A stretch of 64,000 nucleotides of DNA. Origin: Chelativorans intermedius. GTDB lineage: Bacteria; Pseudomonadota; Alphaproteobacteria; Rhizobiales; Rhizobiaceae. The position numbers and the translations under genes are program-made. Numbering within the stretch: the stretch's first letter is position 1; each line of letters starts with the position of its first letter. The notes beneath the pieces are model-generated. The model was not told the origin of the DNA. It saw nothing but the letters and a program-made list of their open reading frames with translations, and did not search any database. Of the stretch, positions 51,761-62,672 are shown piece after piece. The stretch is taken from the NCBI RefSeq assembly GCF_025398255.1, contig NZ_JAODNW010000010.1, positions 124,001 through 188,000 on the forward strand, read 5' to 3'.

Positions 51761-52606
51761 ATGGAACAGCGCTCGCTGCCCTATCTGCTGCTTCTGCCGG
51801 CCACGCTCTTCCTGTGCGTGTTCTTCATCTATCCTTTTCTGCTGGTCGCCTGGCAGGCGGTCTCGCAGGATGGCAGCTTCACGCTCGAGCACTTCCGCAC
51901 CATGGCCGACCACTGGAAGTTCTCCACCGCCTTCTGGAATACCATCCTTCTGGCGATGGCGGTGGTGCCACTGCAGCTTGCGCTGGCATTGTTGATGGCG
52001 ACGCTGGTCACCCGCATGGGGGCGGGCCGCGACGTCATCCTCTACATCTGGACGATCCCGCTCGGCATCTCGGATCTGGCCGCCGGCATCATCTGGCTCG
52101 CCATCTTCGAGCAGACGGGTTTCCTGAACAGCATCCTCTCGAGCCTCGGCCTGATCGACCAGCCGACCACCTGGCTCGGCTATCAGGACAAGGCAACCAT
52201 CTTCATCGCCGTCGTGCTGGCCGAGCTGTGGCGCGCGACGGCCATCGTGCTCGTCATCCTGGTGGCCGGCATGGGGCTGATCCCGAAGGAGTATTACGAG
52301 GCTGCGGAGGTTTTCGGCGCCGGCCCGTGGAAGCGCTTCGTGCGCATCACCCTGCCGCTGCTGCGGCCCAGCATCCAGACCGCGCTCATCCTGCGCACCA
52401 TCCTCGCCTTCGAGGTGTTTGCGGTGGTGGCGGCCCTCGGCGGCACGAACCTGCCGGTGCTGATGGGCGAGACCTATGTCTGGCAGTTCGATCTGCAGGA
52501 CAGGCATGTGGCGGCGGCCTATGCGCTGGTCATCCTCGCCATCTCCATCGCCTTCACTCTGGTCTTCCTGCGCACGCTGCGCGTACCCAAGGAGGCTCGG
52601 ATATGA
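51761..52606 (+). CDS. Carbohydrate ABC transporter, permease (MalF-like)
   Basis: The 281-residue CUT1 permease has six predicted membrane segments and the cytoplasmic EAA loop YYEAAEVFGAGPWKRFVRITLP near residue 180, which contacts the ATPase. ATG 51761 follows CCGAGGA; an in-frame upstream GTG at 51719 lies in the stem-loop region and is unlikely. Its stop overlaps the next permease (ATGA). Confidence 0.93.
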   Translation: MEQRSLPYLLLLPATLFLCVFFIYPFLLVAWQAVSQDGSFTLEHFRTMADHWKFSTAFWNTILLAMAVVPLQLALALLMATLVTRMGAGRDVILYIWTIPLGISDLAAGIIWLAIFEQTGFLNSILSSLGLIDQPTTWLGYQDKATIFIAVVLAELWRATAIVLVILVAGMGLIPKEYYEAAEVFGAGPWKRFVRITLPLLRPSIQTALILRTILAFEVFAVVAALGGTNLPVLMGETYVWQFDLQDRHVAAAYALVILAISIAFTLVFLRTLRVPKEARI

Positions 52607-53448
52607 CCACCGCCACCGCAACCGCCGCCGCGACGGCGGCCGACATCCGCAGGCCGGCGCGGCTTCTCTTCGCTGCCACGATCGTGTTGCTGTGCGCCTG
52701 GGTGCTCGCACCCATCTATCTGCTGACGGTCAACGCGCTGTCCTCGCCCGATCAGGTGAACGCCTTCCCCAAGAGCTTCGTGCCCGGCTTCGAGATGGGC
52801 AGCATCACCTTCTTCCTGCAGTTCGGCGGCGTTCTCAGGGCGCTCTTCAACTCCATTCTGGTGGCCGGCATCACCATGGTGCTGGCCATCGGGCTGGGCG
52901 CGCCGGCGGGCTACGCGCTGTCACGCTTCGAGTTTCGGGGCAAGGGCACCTTCCGCATCATGGTGCTGATGACCCGTGCCTTCCCCCTGCCGCTGCTTGC
53001 CCTGCCGCTGGCGGTCATGTTCATCCGCACCGGGCTCGACGACACGGCCATCGGCCTGGCGATCGTGCACACCACGCTGGCGCTGCCCTTTGCCGTGCTC
53101 ATCACCTTCTCGCTTTTTTCCGGCATCCCCGTGGAGCTGGAAGAAGCGGCCTGGACGCTCGGCTGCACGCGGCTGCAGGCGTTCTACAAGGTGGTGCTGC
53201 CGCTCGTTCTTCCGGGCATCGCCGCATCGGCCGTCTTCGCCTTCGTCATTTCCTGGAACGAGGTGTTCGCCGCTGCCGTGCTGACCATCGAGAACCGCAC
53301 GCTGACCGCGTTCCTCCTGCAGAATCTCGATGTCTCGCCGCTCCACCTGAAGTTTGCCGGCGGCGCCGTCCTCGTCGTGCCGGCGCTGATCTTCATCTTC
53401 GCCGTGCGCAAATATCTCTTCGCCATGTGGGGCATCGCCAACCGATAG
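52603..53448 (+). CDS. Carbohydrate ABC transporter, permease (MalG-like)
   Basis: The 281-residue CUT1 permease has six membrane segments and the EAA motif ELEEAAWTLGCTRLQAFYKV near residue 190. A polar Thr/Ala-rich N-terminus precedes the first segment. It is coupled to the MalF-like gene by a 4-nt overlap and completes the transmembrane heterodimer. Confidence 0.93.
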   Translation: MTTATATAAATAADIRRPARLLFAATIVLLCAWVLAPIYLLTVNALSSPDQVNAFPKSFVPGFEMGSITFFLQFGGVLRALFNSILVAGITMVLAIGLGAPAGYALSRFEFRGKGTFRIMVLMTRAFPLPLLALPLAVMFIRTGLDDTAIGLAIVHTTLALPFAVLITFSLFSGIPVELEEAAWTLGCTRLQAFYKVVLPLVLPGIAASAVFAFVISWNEVFAAAVLTIENRTLTAFLLQNLDVSPLHLKFAGGAVLVVPALIFIFAVRKYLFAMWGIANR

Positions 53449-53462
53449 GGGAGCTTGAAACC

Positions 53463-54515
53463 ATGGCCGAAATCTCCATCAGAAACGTCGCCAAGCGCTT
53501 CGGCGACTTCACCGCCCTCCACTCCATCGACCTTACCGTCGAGGATCAGGAGTTCATGGTGCTGCTCGGCGCCTCCGGCTGCGGAAAGACCACGCTCCTG
53601 CGCATCATCGCGGGGCTGGAGACGCCGAGCCAGGGCGAGGTGTGGATCGGCGGGCGGCGCGTCGACCATCTGCCGCCCCGCCAGCGCGGCATCGCCATGG
53701 TGTTTCAGAACTACGCGATCTTTCCCCACCTCACCGTGTTCGAGAACATCGCCTTCGGGCTGAGGATGCAGAAGCTGCCGCAGGCCGAGATCGACCGTCG
53801 CGTCACGCGCACGGCGGAGCTCATGCATATCGGCCAGCTTCTCAAGCGCTACTCCGGCCAGCTTTCGGGCGGCCAGCGCCAGCGCGTGGCCGTGGCCCGG
53901 GCGCTGGCCATGGAGCCGGACGTGATCCTGATGGATGAGCCGCTGTCCAATCTCGATGCCTTGCTCCGGCTCGAAATGCGTGCCGAGCTGAAGGGCGTGC
54001 TGGCCGAAAGCAAGACCACGACCATCTATGTGACCCACGATCAGGTGGAGGCGATGAGCCTGGCAGACCGCATTGCCGTGATGAACCAGGGCAGGATCGT
54101 GCAGGCTGCGGAGCCCATCGAGGTGTACCGCAACCCGGCGGCGCGCTTCGTCGGCTCCTTCATCGGCAATCCGCCGATGAACTTCCTGCCCGCCAGGAAG
54201 GCCGACAACGGCTCCTGGCAGGTGGCGGGGGTGCGCTTCGACGGCCCGCAGGCCGAGCGCGAGGAAATCGCCTTCGCGATCCGACCCGAGGACCTGCATC
54301 CGGCGGAGGACGGCCTGCCGGCCAAGGTGCGCGTCGTCGAGCCGCTGGGCCCGCATGTGCTGGCCACCTGCGAGGTGGAAGGCCATCTCTTCCGCGCCGT
54401 GCTGGACAGCGATATACGGCTCAGGCGCGGCGACACGGTCAAGCTGGCGCCCATGCCGCAGCGCATCCGCTGGTTCGACCCCGAAAGCGAAGAATCCCTG
54501 CAACCCCATCGATAG
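53463..54515 (+). CDS. Carbohydrate ABC transporter, ATP-binding protein (UgpC/MalK-like)
   Basis: The 350-residue ATPase has Walker A GASGCGKTT (about 36-44), Q-loop FQNYAIFPHLTV, signature LSGGQRQRVAVARALA, Walker B VILMDEPLSNLDA and switch THDQVEA, followed by a C-terminal TOBE/OB domain (FAIRPEDLHPAEDG). This is the CUT1 ATPase layout. It starts 14 nt after the permease stop, and the GH63-like gene starts 8 nt after it. Confidence 0.94.
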   Translation: MAEISIRNVAKRFGDFTALHSIDLTVEDQEFMVLLGASGCGKTTLLRIIAGLETPSQGEVWIGGRRVDHLPPRQRGIAMVFQNYAIFPHLTVFENIAFGLRMQKLPQAEIDRRVTRTAELMHIGQLLKRYSGQLSGGQRQRVAVARALAMEPDVILMDEPLSNLDALLRLEMRAELKGVLAESKTTTIYVTHDQVEAMSLADRIAVMNQGRIVQAAEPIEVYRNPAARFVGSFIGNPPMNFLPARKADNGSWQVAGVRFDGPQAEREEIAFAIRPEDLHPAEDGLPAKVRVVEPLGPHVLATCEVEGHLFRAVLDSDIRLRRGDTVKLAPMPQRIRWFDPESEESLQPHR

Positions 54516-54523
54516 AGCGTGAC

Positions 54524-55822
54524 ATGAATCGAGAACACCGCGCGCGCCTTGCCAGTCAGGCGGCGCAAATCCTGCGTGAGAACGACCGCGGCGCCTATAC
54601 GGTGCCCACCAAGGGCCTCTATCCCTTTCAGTGGAACTGGGACTCCTGCCTGACCGCACTGGGCTTTGCCTCCTTCGACGAGGACCGGGCCTGGCGGGAG
54701 ATGGAGACCCTGTTCGCCCACCAGTGGCCGGACGGCATGGTGCCGCACATCGTCTTCCACCAGGAGGACGAGGGCTATTTCCCCGGACCGGAGGTGTGGC
54801 AGACCGAGCGTCCGGTGCCCACCTCGGGCATCACCCAGCCGCCGGTGGCGGGCTTTGCCGCCCGGCGCATCCATGAGCGCTCGGCCGACAAGGCGGAAAG
54901 TGCCCGGCGCGCGGCCGCTCTGGTGAAGAAGATCGACCGCTGGCACGCCTTCCTCTACACCGCGCGCGACCCACGCCGCGAGGGGCTGGTGGCCATCATC
55001 CACCCCTGGGAGTCGGGGCGCGACAACGCGGTCGATTGGGACGAGCCCTTCCGCCGTGTGCCGCATGAGGGCATTGCCCCCTACCGGCGGCGCGATGTGG
55101 AGCACGCTGACCCCGCCCACCGGCCGACCAAGGAGCAGTATGACCGCTATCTCTGGCTGCTCGAACATTTCCGCCACCACGGCTGGGACAACGAGCTGCT
55201 GCACGATGTTTCGCCCTTCCGCGTCGTCGATCCGGGCTTCAATGCCATCCTTATCCGCTCCTGTGCCGATCTTGCCGCGCTGGCGGAGGAACTCGGGATG
55301 GACGCGATCGCCCGCGCCAACCGGGCGCGCGCCGAGAAGGGGCTGAAGGCGCTGGAAAGGCTGTGGAGCGAAGCCCATGGCCAGTATCTGTGCCTCGACC
55401 GCACGACGGACGCGCTTATCGACAGCCCGTCCGTGGGCGGGCTCATCCCGCTGCTTGCCGCGATTCCCGAGGTGCGCGCCCGCGCGCTGGGCAGCCGCAT
55501 CGAGGCGCTTGGCGCGCGTTGCCGCTTTGTGGTGCCGAGCCATGATCCGGCCGACCCGCGTTTCGATGCCAAGCGCTACTGGCGCGGGCCGGCCTGGCTC
55601 ATCGTCAACTATCTGATTGCCGACGGGCTTGTGGCCGCCGGCATGGATCGGGTGGCCGAGGCGATCCGCGCTTCCAGCCTGGAGCTCATCGAGAAAGGTG
55701 GCTTTGCCGAATATTACGATCCCATGACGGGCGAGCCCTGCGGCGGCAACCGGTTCACCTGGACGGCAGCCATGGTGCTGGAGTTCCTGAACGGCGCGGC
55801 GCGCCAGCCGGCGCCTGCCTGA
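54524..55822 (+). CDS. GH63-like glycoside hydrolase, possible mannosyl-/glucosylglycerate hydrolase
   Basis: The 432-residue protein has the (alpha/alpha)6-barrel features of the GH63 branch containing mannosylglycerate and glucosylglycerate hydrolases: YPFQWNWDSCLTALG near residue 34, HPWESGRDNAVDWD (acid Asp candidate) near 166, and EYYDPMTGEPCGGNRFTWTA (base Glu candidate) near 390. There is no signal peptide, so it acts in the cytosol on imported substrate. The operon with an ABC importer supports uptake then hydrolysis. The exact glycoside is inferred; other small alpha-glycosides are possible. Confidence 0.75.
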   Translation: MNREHRARLASQAAQILRENDRGAYTVPTKGLYPFQWNWDSCLTALGFASFDEDRAWREMETLFAHQWPDGMVPHIVFHQEDEGYFPGPEVWQTERPVPTSGITQPPVAGFAARRIHERSADKAESARRAAALVKKIDRWHAFLYTARDPRREGLVAIIHPWESGRDNAVDWDEPFRRVPHEGIAPYRRRDVEHADPAHRPTKEQYDRYLWLLEHFRHHGWDNELLHDVSPFRVVDPGFNAILIRSCADLAALAEELGMDAIARANRARAEKGLKALERLWSEAHGQYLCLDRTTDALIDSPSVGGLIPLLAAIPEVRARALGSRIEALGARCRFVVPSHDPADPRFDAKRYWRGPAWLIVNYLIADGLVAAGMDRVAEAIRASSLELIEKGGFAEYYDPMTGEPCGGNRFTWTAAMVLEFLNGAARQPAPA

Positions 55823-55833
55823 GCCCGCGAGGT

Positions 55834-56685
55834 TCAGAAACCGAACAGCTCGGCCGGGTTGTCCACCAGAACCCTCTGGTGGTGCTCCCGCGGCACCCAG
55901 CCGAGCACCGTGTCGAGGAGCACGGCATCGTCCGGGTAGTCGGCGGTGCGTCTGACGAGGTTGTGCGGCCAGTTGGTGCCCCAGATGATGCGCTCGGGCG
56001 CGTGGGCCGCCATTTCCCGCGCCACGGCGGCGATGTCCTCGTAGTGCGGCGGGCCCGCGCGCGAGGACTCGTAGCAGCCGGCGAACTTGAACCAGCAGTT
56101 GCCCCGGTCGATCAGGCGTTTCAGCGCCGCAATCTCGGGCGATGACGGGGCGACGCCGGAGAAGAACTTGCCGTGGTGGTCGATGATGAAGCGGCTCTGG
56201 AGCCTTTCGAGCCGCGGCAGGTGGTCGAGCAGGCGGCTGCCGTCGAACTGCACGGCAAGGCACCAGCCGAAGGCGCGGGCACGGGCTTCCACGGCCTCCA
56301 GCGCCTCCAGCCCCACCGCGCCGCCTGGCAGATCCATGATGCGCGCGCCCCGCACGCCGGCAGCGGCGAGCCGTTCCATCTCCGCGTCCGGTGTCTGGCC
56401 TGTAATCACCGCCACGCCACGCGCCACAGACCCCATTTCCGCAAGGCAGGCCAGGAGATTGGCATTGTCGGCCTGGTGGGCGTTGCCCTGGGTGATGACC
56501 ACGCGCTCGATGCCGAGCCACGCCATCACCTTGCGATAGGCGTCGGGGCCGGGCAAGCCCTCCGGCAGGTCCGGCCCGCCGGGCAGGGCGGGAAAGCCTG
56601 GCAGATACATGTGCATCTGCGTATCGGTGGCGCCGGTCGGCATCGGCGTCCGGGGTCTTGCGCCCGACAGCTTCCGTTTGATCAC
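55834..56685 (-). CDS. gli: Amidohydrolase-family lactonase/isomerase, D-galactarolactone isomerase-like
   Basis: The 283-residue TIM-barrel protein has the amidohydrolase_2 layout: TDTQMHMYLPG at strand 1, ITGQTPDAEME, FIIDHHGKFF, and IIWGTNWPHNL near the end. In Agrobacterium a protein of this type (GLI) next to gci and kdgD isomerises D-galactaro-1,5-lactone to the 1,4-lactone. The neighbours here are the same and in the same operon, so this function is likely. The start is GTG 56685, directly after the gci stop. It is convergent with the GH63-like gene. Confidence 0.85.
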   Translation of the reverse strand: MIKRKLSGARPRTPMPTGATDTQMHMYLPGFPALPGGPDLPEGLPGPDAYRKVMAWLGIERVVITQGNAHQADNANLLACLAEMGSVARGVAVITGQTPDAEMERLAAAGVRGARIMDLPGGAVGLEALEAVEARARAFGWCLAVQFDGSRLLDHLPRLERLQSRFIIDHHGKFFSGVAPSSPEIAALKRLIDRGNCWFKFAGCYESSRAGPPHYEDIAAVAREMAAHAPERIIWGTNWPHNLVRRTADYPDDAVLLDTVLGWVPREHHQRVLVDNPAELFGF

Positions 56686-56686
56686 C

Positions 56687-58801
<2,115 letters not shown>

Positions 58802-58825
58802 GTATTGCACAGGCGGCAGGTGCCG

Positions 58826-59554
58826 TCACCCCTGCGGGCGGAGCCGCGCCCGATAGCGCTGCTGGCTGCCGATCAGATGCACACGCATGGCCTGGCGGGC
58901 TGCGTCCTCGTCGCGCGCGGAGACGGCCTCGGCGATTCGCCGGTGCTCCTCCTGGATCTGCAGGAGATATTCCTTCGTCGCCGTCTCGCGGCCCGGCTGC
59001 AGCATGGCGCGGGGGATGGCGCTGGGCCCGAGGAGCTCCAGAAACTCGCGGAAACGCGGATTGTTCGTGGCGTCCGCGATGGCCAGATGGAAGGCGCGGT
59101 CGGCCTCCAGCGTGGGCCGCCCCTCGGCGATCAGGGCATTGATGTCGTCATAGCGCTCCATGATCGCCTCTTCCTGCGCGGGCGAGCGCCGCTGAGCGGC
59201 AAGCGCCGCCGCCTCTATCTCGACGGCTGCGCGCAACTCCAGGATTTCGATGATGGAGGAGATGCGCGCCGTATCCGCAAGCGGGAAGGGCGAGCCGCCG
59301 GCCGGCCGGTTGTTGCGCACGAAGACGCCAGCGCCCTGCCGCGGCTCCACCATGTTCTCGTAGCGCAGCGCGGCAATCGCCTCGCGCACCACAGTGCGGC
59401 TGACGGCATAGTGGCGCGTCAGCTCGGCCTCGCTGGGCAGTTTCTCGCCCACGGACAGCTCCCCCTCGACGATGCGGCGGCGCAGGTCGTCGCTGACCTT
59501 GCTGACAAGGCTGACACGCCCTTCGCGCCGGTGTTCGGCAGCTTCCTCGGCCAT
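58826..59554 (-). CDS. GntR-family regulator, FadR subfamily
   Basis: The 242-residue protein has the GntR winged HTH (SDDLRRRIVEGELSVGEKLP, then SEAELTRHYAVSRTVVREAI) and an all-helical FCD ligand domain with the metal-site histidines in DRAFHLAIADAT and later EEHRRIAEAV and RVHLIGSQQRY. ATG 59554 has GGGAGAGG upstream. FadR-type proteins such as UxuR and GguR control hexuronate genes. It lies between the kdgD operon and the TRAP operon, probably controlling both. Confidence 0.9.
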   Translation of the reverse strand: MAEEAAEHRREGRVSLVSKVSDDLRRRIVEGELSVGEKLPSEAELTRHYAVSRTVVREAIAALRYENMVEPRQGAGVFVRNNRPAGGSPFPLADTARISSIIEILELRAAVEIEAAALAAQRRSPAQEEAIMERYDDINALIAEGRPTLEADRAFHLAIADATNNPRFREFLELLGPSAIPRAMLQPGRETATKEYLLQIQEEHRRIAEAVSARDEDAARQAMRVHLIGSQQRYRARLRPQG

Positions 59555-59635
59555 CCCCAACCTCTCCCTTCCAAGCCGCAGCATGATTGCACGCCGGCGT
59601 GCGTGCCTGTCAACGCGCGGCCTGTCCGATGCATA

Positions 59636-59689
59636 TTGACGCAGCATCTGAAGAGATATTATAAGACAAAAAGGATATATGACAAATAT
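59636..59689 (+). promoter_or_regulatory. TRAP operon promoter with half-operator
   Basis: TTGACG (59636-59641) and TTATAA (59659-59664) are exactly 17 nt apart, a strong sigma-70-type core. About 16 nt past the -10, TGACAAATAT (59680-59689) reads ATATTTGTCA on the opposite strand, matching the ATATCTGTCA half of the kdgD operator at 9 of 10 bases. Binding there would block transcription. The FadR-type gene is divergent from this site. Confidence 0.65.
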
Positions 59690-59709
59690 TCCGACTGGGA
59701 GGAAACACC

Positions 59710-60693
59710 ATGCACATCAGGACATCCCTGCGCGCTGCGCTCGCCGGTGCGGCCCTTTTCGCCTTTGCCGGCACCGCTGCCGCCGTCGATTGGCGCGGCT
59801 GGAACATTCACCCGGAAGGCTATCCCAACACCGTGGCCATGGAACAGTTCGCCGAGGAGGTGGCCGAGAAGACGGAAGGGCGCATCAATCCCACCGTCTA
59901 CAATGGCGGCGTTCTGGGTGCCCAGCCGGATGCCATCGAGCAGACGCGCAACGGCGCGCTTGACTTCGCCAACTTCAACATGGGCCCGATGGGGCCGATC
60001 GTGCCGGCCACCAATGTGCTGTCGTTGCCCTTTCTGTTCGACAGCGTGGAGCACATGCACAAGGTGATGGACGGCGAGATCGGCCAGCGCTTTTCCGACG
60101 CGCTTTCCGAATACGGGCTGGTGGCCCTTTCGTGGTTCGATTCGGGCTCGCGCAGCTTCTACAACACCAAGAAGCCCATCAAGACGCCGCAGGATGTGGA
60201 GGGGCTGAAGATCCGCGTGATGAACAACGATCTCTACGTGCAGATGGTCGACGCGCTGGGCGGCAACGCCACGCCCATGGCCTATGGCGAGGTCTTCCAG
60301 TCGCTGAAGACGGGCGTCATCGACGGGGCGGAGAACAACTATCCCTCCTTCGAGTCGAGCAACCACTACGAGGCGGCGAAATACTACTCCATCACCGACC
60401 ATCTCATCATTCCCGAATGTCTGTGCATCGCAAAGGCAAGCTGGGACGAGCTGACGCCTCAGGATCAGGAGATCGTGCGCCAGGCCGCCGTCAGGGCCGC
60501 CGAGACGCAGCGCCAGCTCTGGGCAGAACGCTCCAAGGCAAGCCGCGAGAAGGTCGAGGCGGCGGGCGTGATCGTCAACGAGGTCGAGGACAAGGCGATG
60601 TTCCAGGCGGCGATGCAGCCGCTCTATGAGACCTTCGTCCAGGAGAATCCCGATCTGGAGCCGCTGATTATGGCCATCCGCGAGACGAAATAG
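59710..60693 (+). CDS. TRAP transporter, DctP-type substrate-binding protein
   Basis: The 327-residue protein has a signal peptide cleaved near GTAAAVDW and the DctP fold: GYPNTVAMEQFAEEVAEKT, GALDFANFNMGPMG, and KIRVMNNDLYVQMVDALGGN with the conserved Arg that binds a substrate carboxylate. The SLKTGVIDGAENN motif is a family signature. The location with uronate dehydrogenase suggests galacturonate or glucuronate as ligand. ATG 59710 follows GGGAGGAAA. A stem-loop follows the gene. Confidence 0.93.
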   Translation: MHIRTSLRAALAGAALFAFAGTAAAVDWRGWNIHPEGYPNTVAMEQFAEEVAEKTEGRINPTVYNGGVLGAQPDAIEQTRNGALDFANFNMGPMGPIVPATNVLSLPFLFDSVEHMHKVMDGEIGQRFSDALSEYGLVALSWFDSGSRSFYNTKKPIKTPQDVEGLKIRVMNNDLYVQMVDALGGNATPMAYGEVFQSLKTGVIDGAENNYPSFESSNHYEAAKYYSITDHLIIPECLCIAKASWDELTPQDQEIVRQAAVRAAETQRQLWAERSKASREKVEAAGVIVNEVEDKAMFQAAMQPLYETFVQENPDLEPLIMAIRETK

Positions 60694-60708
60694 GGCAGGC
60701 GGCGTCTT

Positions 60709-60734
60709 GGGGCCGGCGCGGCGATGCCGGCCCC
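60709..60734 (+). terminator. Stem-loop between dctP and dctQ genes
   Basis: GGGGCCGGC (60709-60717) pairs perfectly with GCCGGCCCC (60726-60734) around an 8-nt loop, 15 nt after the binding-protein stop. No T-tract follows. An in-frame ATG at 60724 lies inside the loop, so the next ATG at 60760 is the better start for the small permease. Confidence 0.65.
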
Positions 60735-60759
60735 CCGCGCATGGTTCAAGGGGCGCATC

Positions 60760-61269
60760 ATGCAGGAAGAGGATGAGCGGGCCGGCACGCCGGCCACGGC
60801 GGAGCGGCTCCTCGACGGTCTGTCCGATCTGTGCCTGCGCGTCGCCGGCGTGCTTCTCGTCGTGCTGATTGCCATCTTCGGCTGGCTGGTCTTCGGCCGC
60901 TACGTGCTCAACAGCACGCCCACCTGGGTCGAGCAGGCGGCCCTCATCCTCGTCCTCTACATCACCTTCCTGGGCGCGGCGGTGGGTGTGCACCGCGGCA
61001 CGCATCTGAGCATCGACTTCATCCGCGAGGCCATGCCGGAGGGACCGCGCGCGGCGCTGCATCTGATAAGCGACGTGGCCCTCATCGCCTTCGGCGCCTT
61101 CATGGCCTGGCAGGGGTGGCATCTGGTGGCCACGAACCTGAACCGCAAGGTGCCCCTGCTCGGCCTGTCGGAAAGCTGGCGTGCCGCGCCGCTCATCATC
61201 TGTGGCGTGCTGATGGTTCTCTTCGTCTCCGCTGGCCTCTACCGGCGCCTGCGTGCGCCCGGACGCTAG
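60760..61269 (+). CDS. TRAP transporter, DctQ-type small permease
   Basis: The 169-residue protein has four hydrophobic segments (VLLVVLIAIFGWLVFGRYV, ALILVLYITFLGAAVG, ISDVALIAFGAFMAW, APLIICGVLMVLFVSAGLY), and the STPTWVEQAAL and GVHRGTHLSIDF loops of the DctQ family. ATG 60760 has AAGGGG upstream. Repeat copy C begins 1 nt after its stop, separating it from the large permease gene. Confidence 0.9.
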   Translation: MQEEDERAGTPATAERLLDGLSDLCLRVAGVLLVVLIAIFGWLVFGRYVLNSTPTWVEQAALILVLYITFLGAAVGVHRGTHLSIDFIREAMPEGPRAALHLISDVALIAFGAFMAWQGWHLVATNLNRKVPLLGLSESWRAAPLIICGVLMVLFVSAGLYRRLRAPGR

Positions 61270-61270
61270 G

Positions 61271-61370
61271 GCATTTTGCAGCCAGATGGAATCATCTGGC
61301 GTCGCAAAAATGTAGCAAAAACAGATAGATGGACCGGATCAGCGTTTCAATGAAACGATGAGCCGGTCTA
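61271..61370 (+). repeat. 100-bp double-hairpin repeat, copy C, inside the TRAP operon
   Basis: This third copy is 57 kb from the others and in the same orientation, differing from copy B at 7 positions. Its first hairpin is the most complete: CATTTTGC pairs with GCAAAAATG (one bulge) outside the CCAGATG/CATCTGG stem. It lies between dctQ and dctM in one operon, so it is transcribed; the next gene starts 16 nt after it. Confidence 0.85.
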
Positions 61371-61386
61371 GAAAGGGCGCACCTTT

Positions 61387-62664
61387 ATGGGTCTTCTCAT
61401 CCTCTTCGGCCTCTTCTTCGGCCTGATGATCGCCGGCGTGCCGGTGGCTTTCGCCCTGGGGGCGGCGGCGGTCGCCGGCTTTCTCTACGAGGGGCTGCCG
61501 CTGTTCGTGGCCTTCCAGCGCATCCTTTCCGGCATCTCGGTCTTCTCGCTTCTGGCGATCCCCTTCTTCATCTTCGCCGGCGAATTGATGATGCAGGGCG
61601 GCATCGCCGCCCGGCTCGTGCGCCTGGCGGCCGCGGCCGTCGGCGCCATGCGCGGCGGGCTGGGGGTCGTCAACGTCGCCTCCTCGATGCTCTTCGGCGG
61701 CATTTCGGGCTCGGCGGTGGCCGATACGTCCGCCCTGGGCTCCATTCTCATGCCGGTGATGAAGGAGAAGGGCTATGCGCCCGACTACAATGTGAACGTA
61801 ACCGTCACCTCCTCCATCGCCGGCATCGTCATCCCGCCCAGCCACAACATGATCCTGTTTGCGGTGGCCGCCGGCGGCGTTTCGATCTCCAAGCTTTTCA
61901 TCGCAGGCATCGTGCCGGGCATCCTCATGTGCCTTTGCCTGGCCATTGCCGCCTATCTGGTGGCCGTGCGGCGCGGCTATGGCGGGGAGGAGTTTCCCGG
62001 CTGGGCGGTTCTGGCCTCCAGCTTCGTCTATGCCATTCCCGGGCTTTTTACGGCCGTCATCATCGTTGGCGGCGTGCTCTCGGGCGTCATGACCGTCACC
62101 GAGTCGGGCGCCTTCGGCGCCATCTATGCCATCGCCGTCACGGCGCTCGTCTACCGCGAGCTGACATGGGAGAACTTCAAGAAGGCGGTGCTGAAATCGG
62201 TCGTCACCACCTCGCTGGTGATGATCCTGGTCGGTTGCGCTTCCGCATTCGCCTATCTGCTCACGCTCTACCGCGTGCCCGAGCTGCTCGCCGGCGCGCT
62301 CACATTCGTCTCCGACAATCCGATCGTCATCCTGCTCATGCTCAACCTCATCCTGCTGGCCCTGGGCATGATCATGGACATGGCGGCGCTCATTCTCATC
62401 TGCACGCCCATCTTCCTGCCCGTCGCTGTCTCCATCGGTGTCGATCCGGTGCAGTTCGGCATCATCATGATGATGAATTTGGGCCTCGGCCTGTGCACGC
62501 CGCCGGTGGGCGCCTGCCTGTTCGTGGGCTGCGTGGTGGGCGGGGTCAAGATCCAGGACGCGGTGAGGACCATCTGGCCCTTCTATCTGGCCATCCTGGT
62601 CGCCCTGCTGTTGACGACGTATGTTCCCGCCATATCCATGACCCTTCCGAACATGCTGCAATGA
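61387..62664 (+). CDS. TRAP transporter, DctM-type large permease
   Basis: The 425-residue protein has about 12 hydrophobic segments and the DctM stretches FFIFAGELMMQGGIAARLV, MLFGGISGSAVADTSALGS and VIPPSHNMILFAVAAGGVSI. It forms the sodium-coupled channel with the DctQ and DctP partners. ATG 61387 follows AGAAAGGGCG. Its stop overlaps the possible ATG 62661 of the next gene. Confidence 0.94.
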   Translation: MGLLILFGLFFGLMIAGVPVAFALGAAAVAGFLYEGLPLFVAFQRILSGISVFSLLAIPFFIFAGELMMQGGIAARLVRLAAAAVGAMRGGLGVVNVASSMLFGGISGSAVADTSALGSILMPVMKEKGYAPDYNVNVTVTSSIAGIVIPPSHNMILFAVAAGGVSISKLFIAGIVPGILMCLCLAIAAYLVAVRRGYGGEEFPGWAVLASSFVYAIPGLFTAVIIVGGVLSGVMTVTESGAFGAIYAIAVTALVYRELTWENFKKAVLKSVVTTSLVMILVGCASAFAYLLTLYRVPELLAGALTFVSDNPIVILLMLNLILLALGMIMDMAALILICTPIFLPVAVSIGVDPVQFGIIMMMNLGLGLCTPPVGACLFVGCVVGGVKIQDAVRTIWPFYLAILVALLLTTYVPAISMTLPNMLQ

Positions 62665-62672
62665 GAGTGCCC

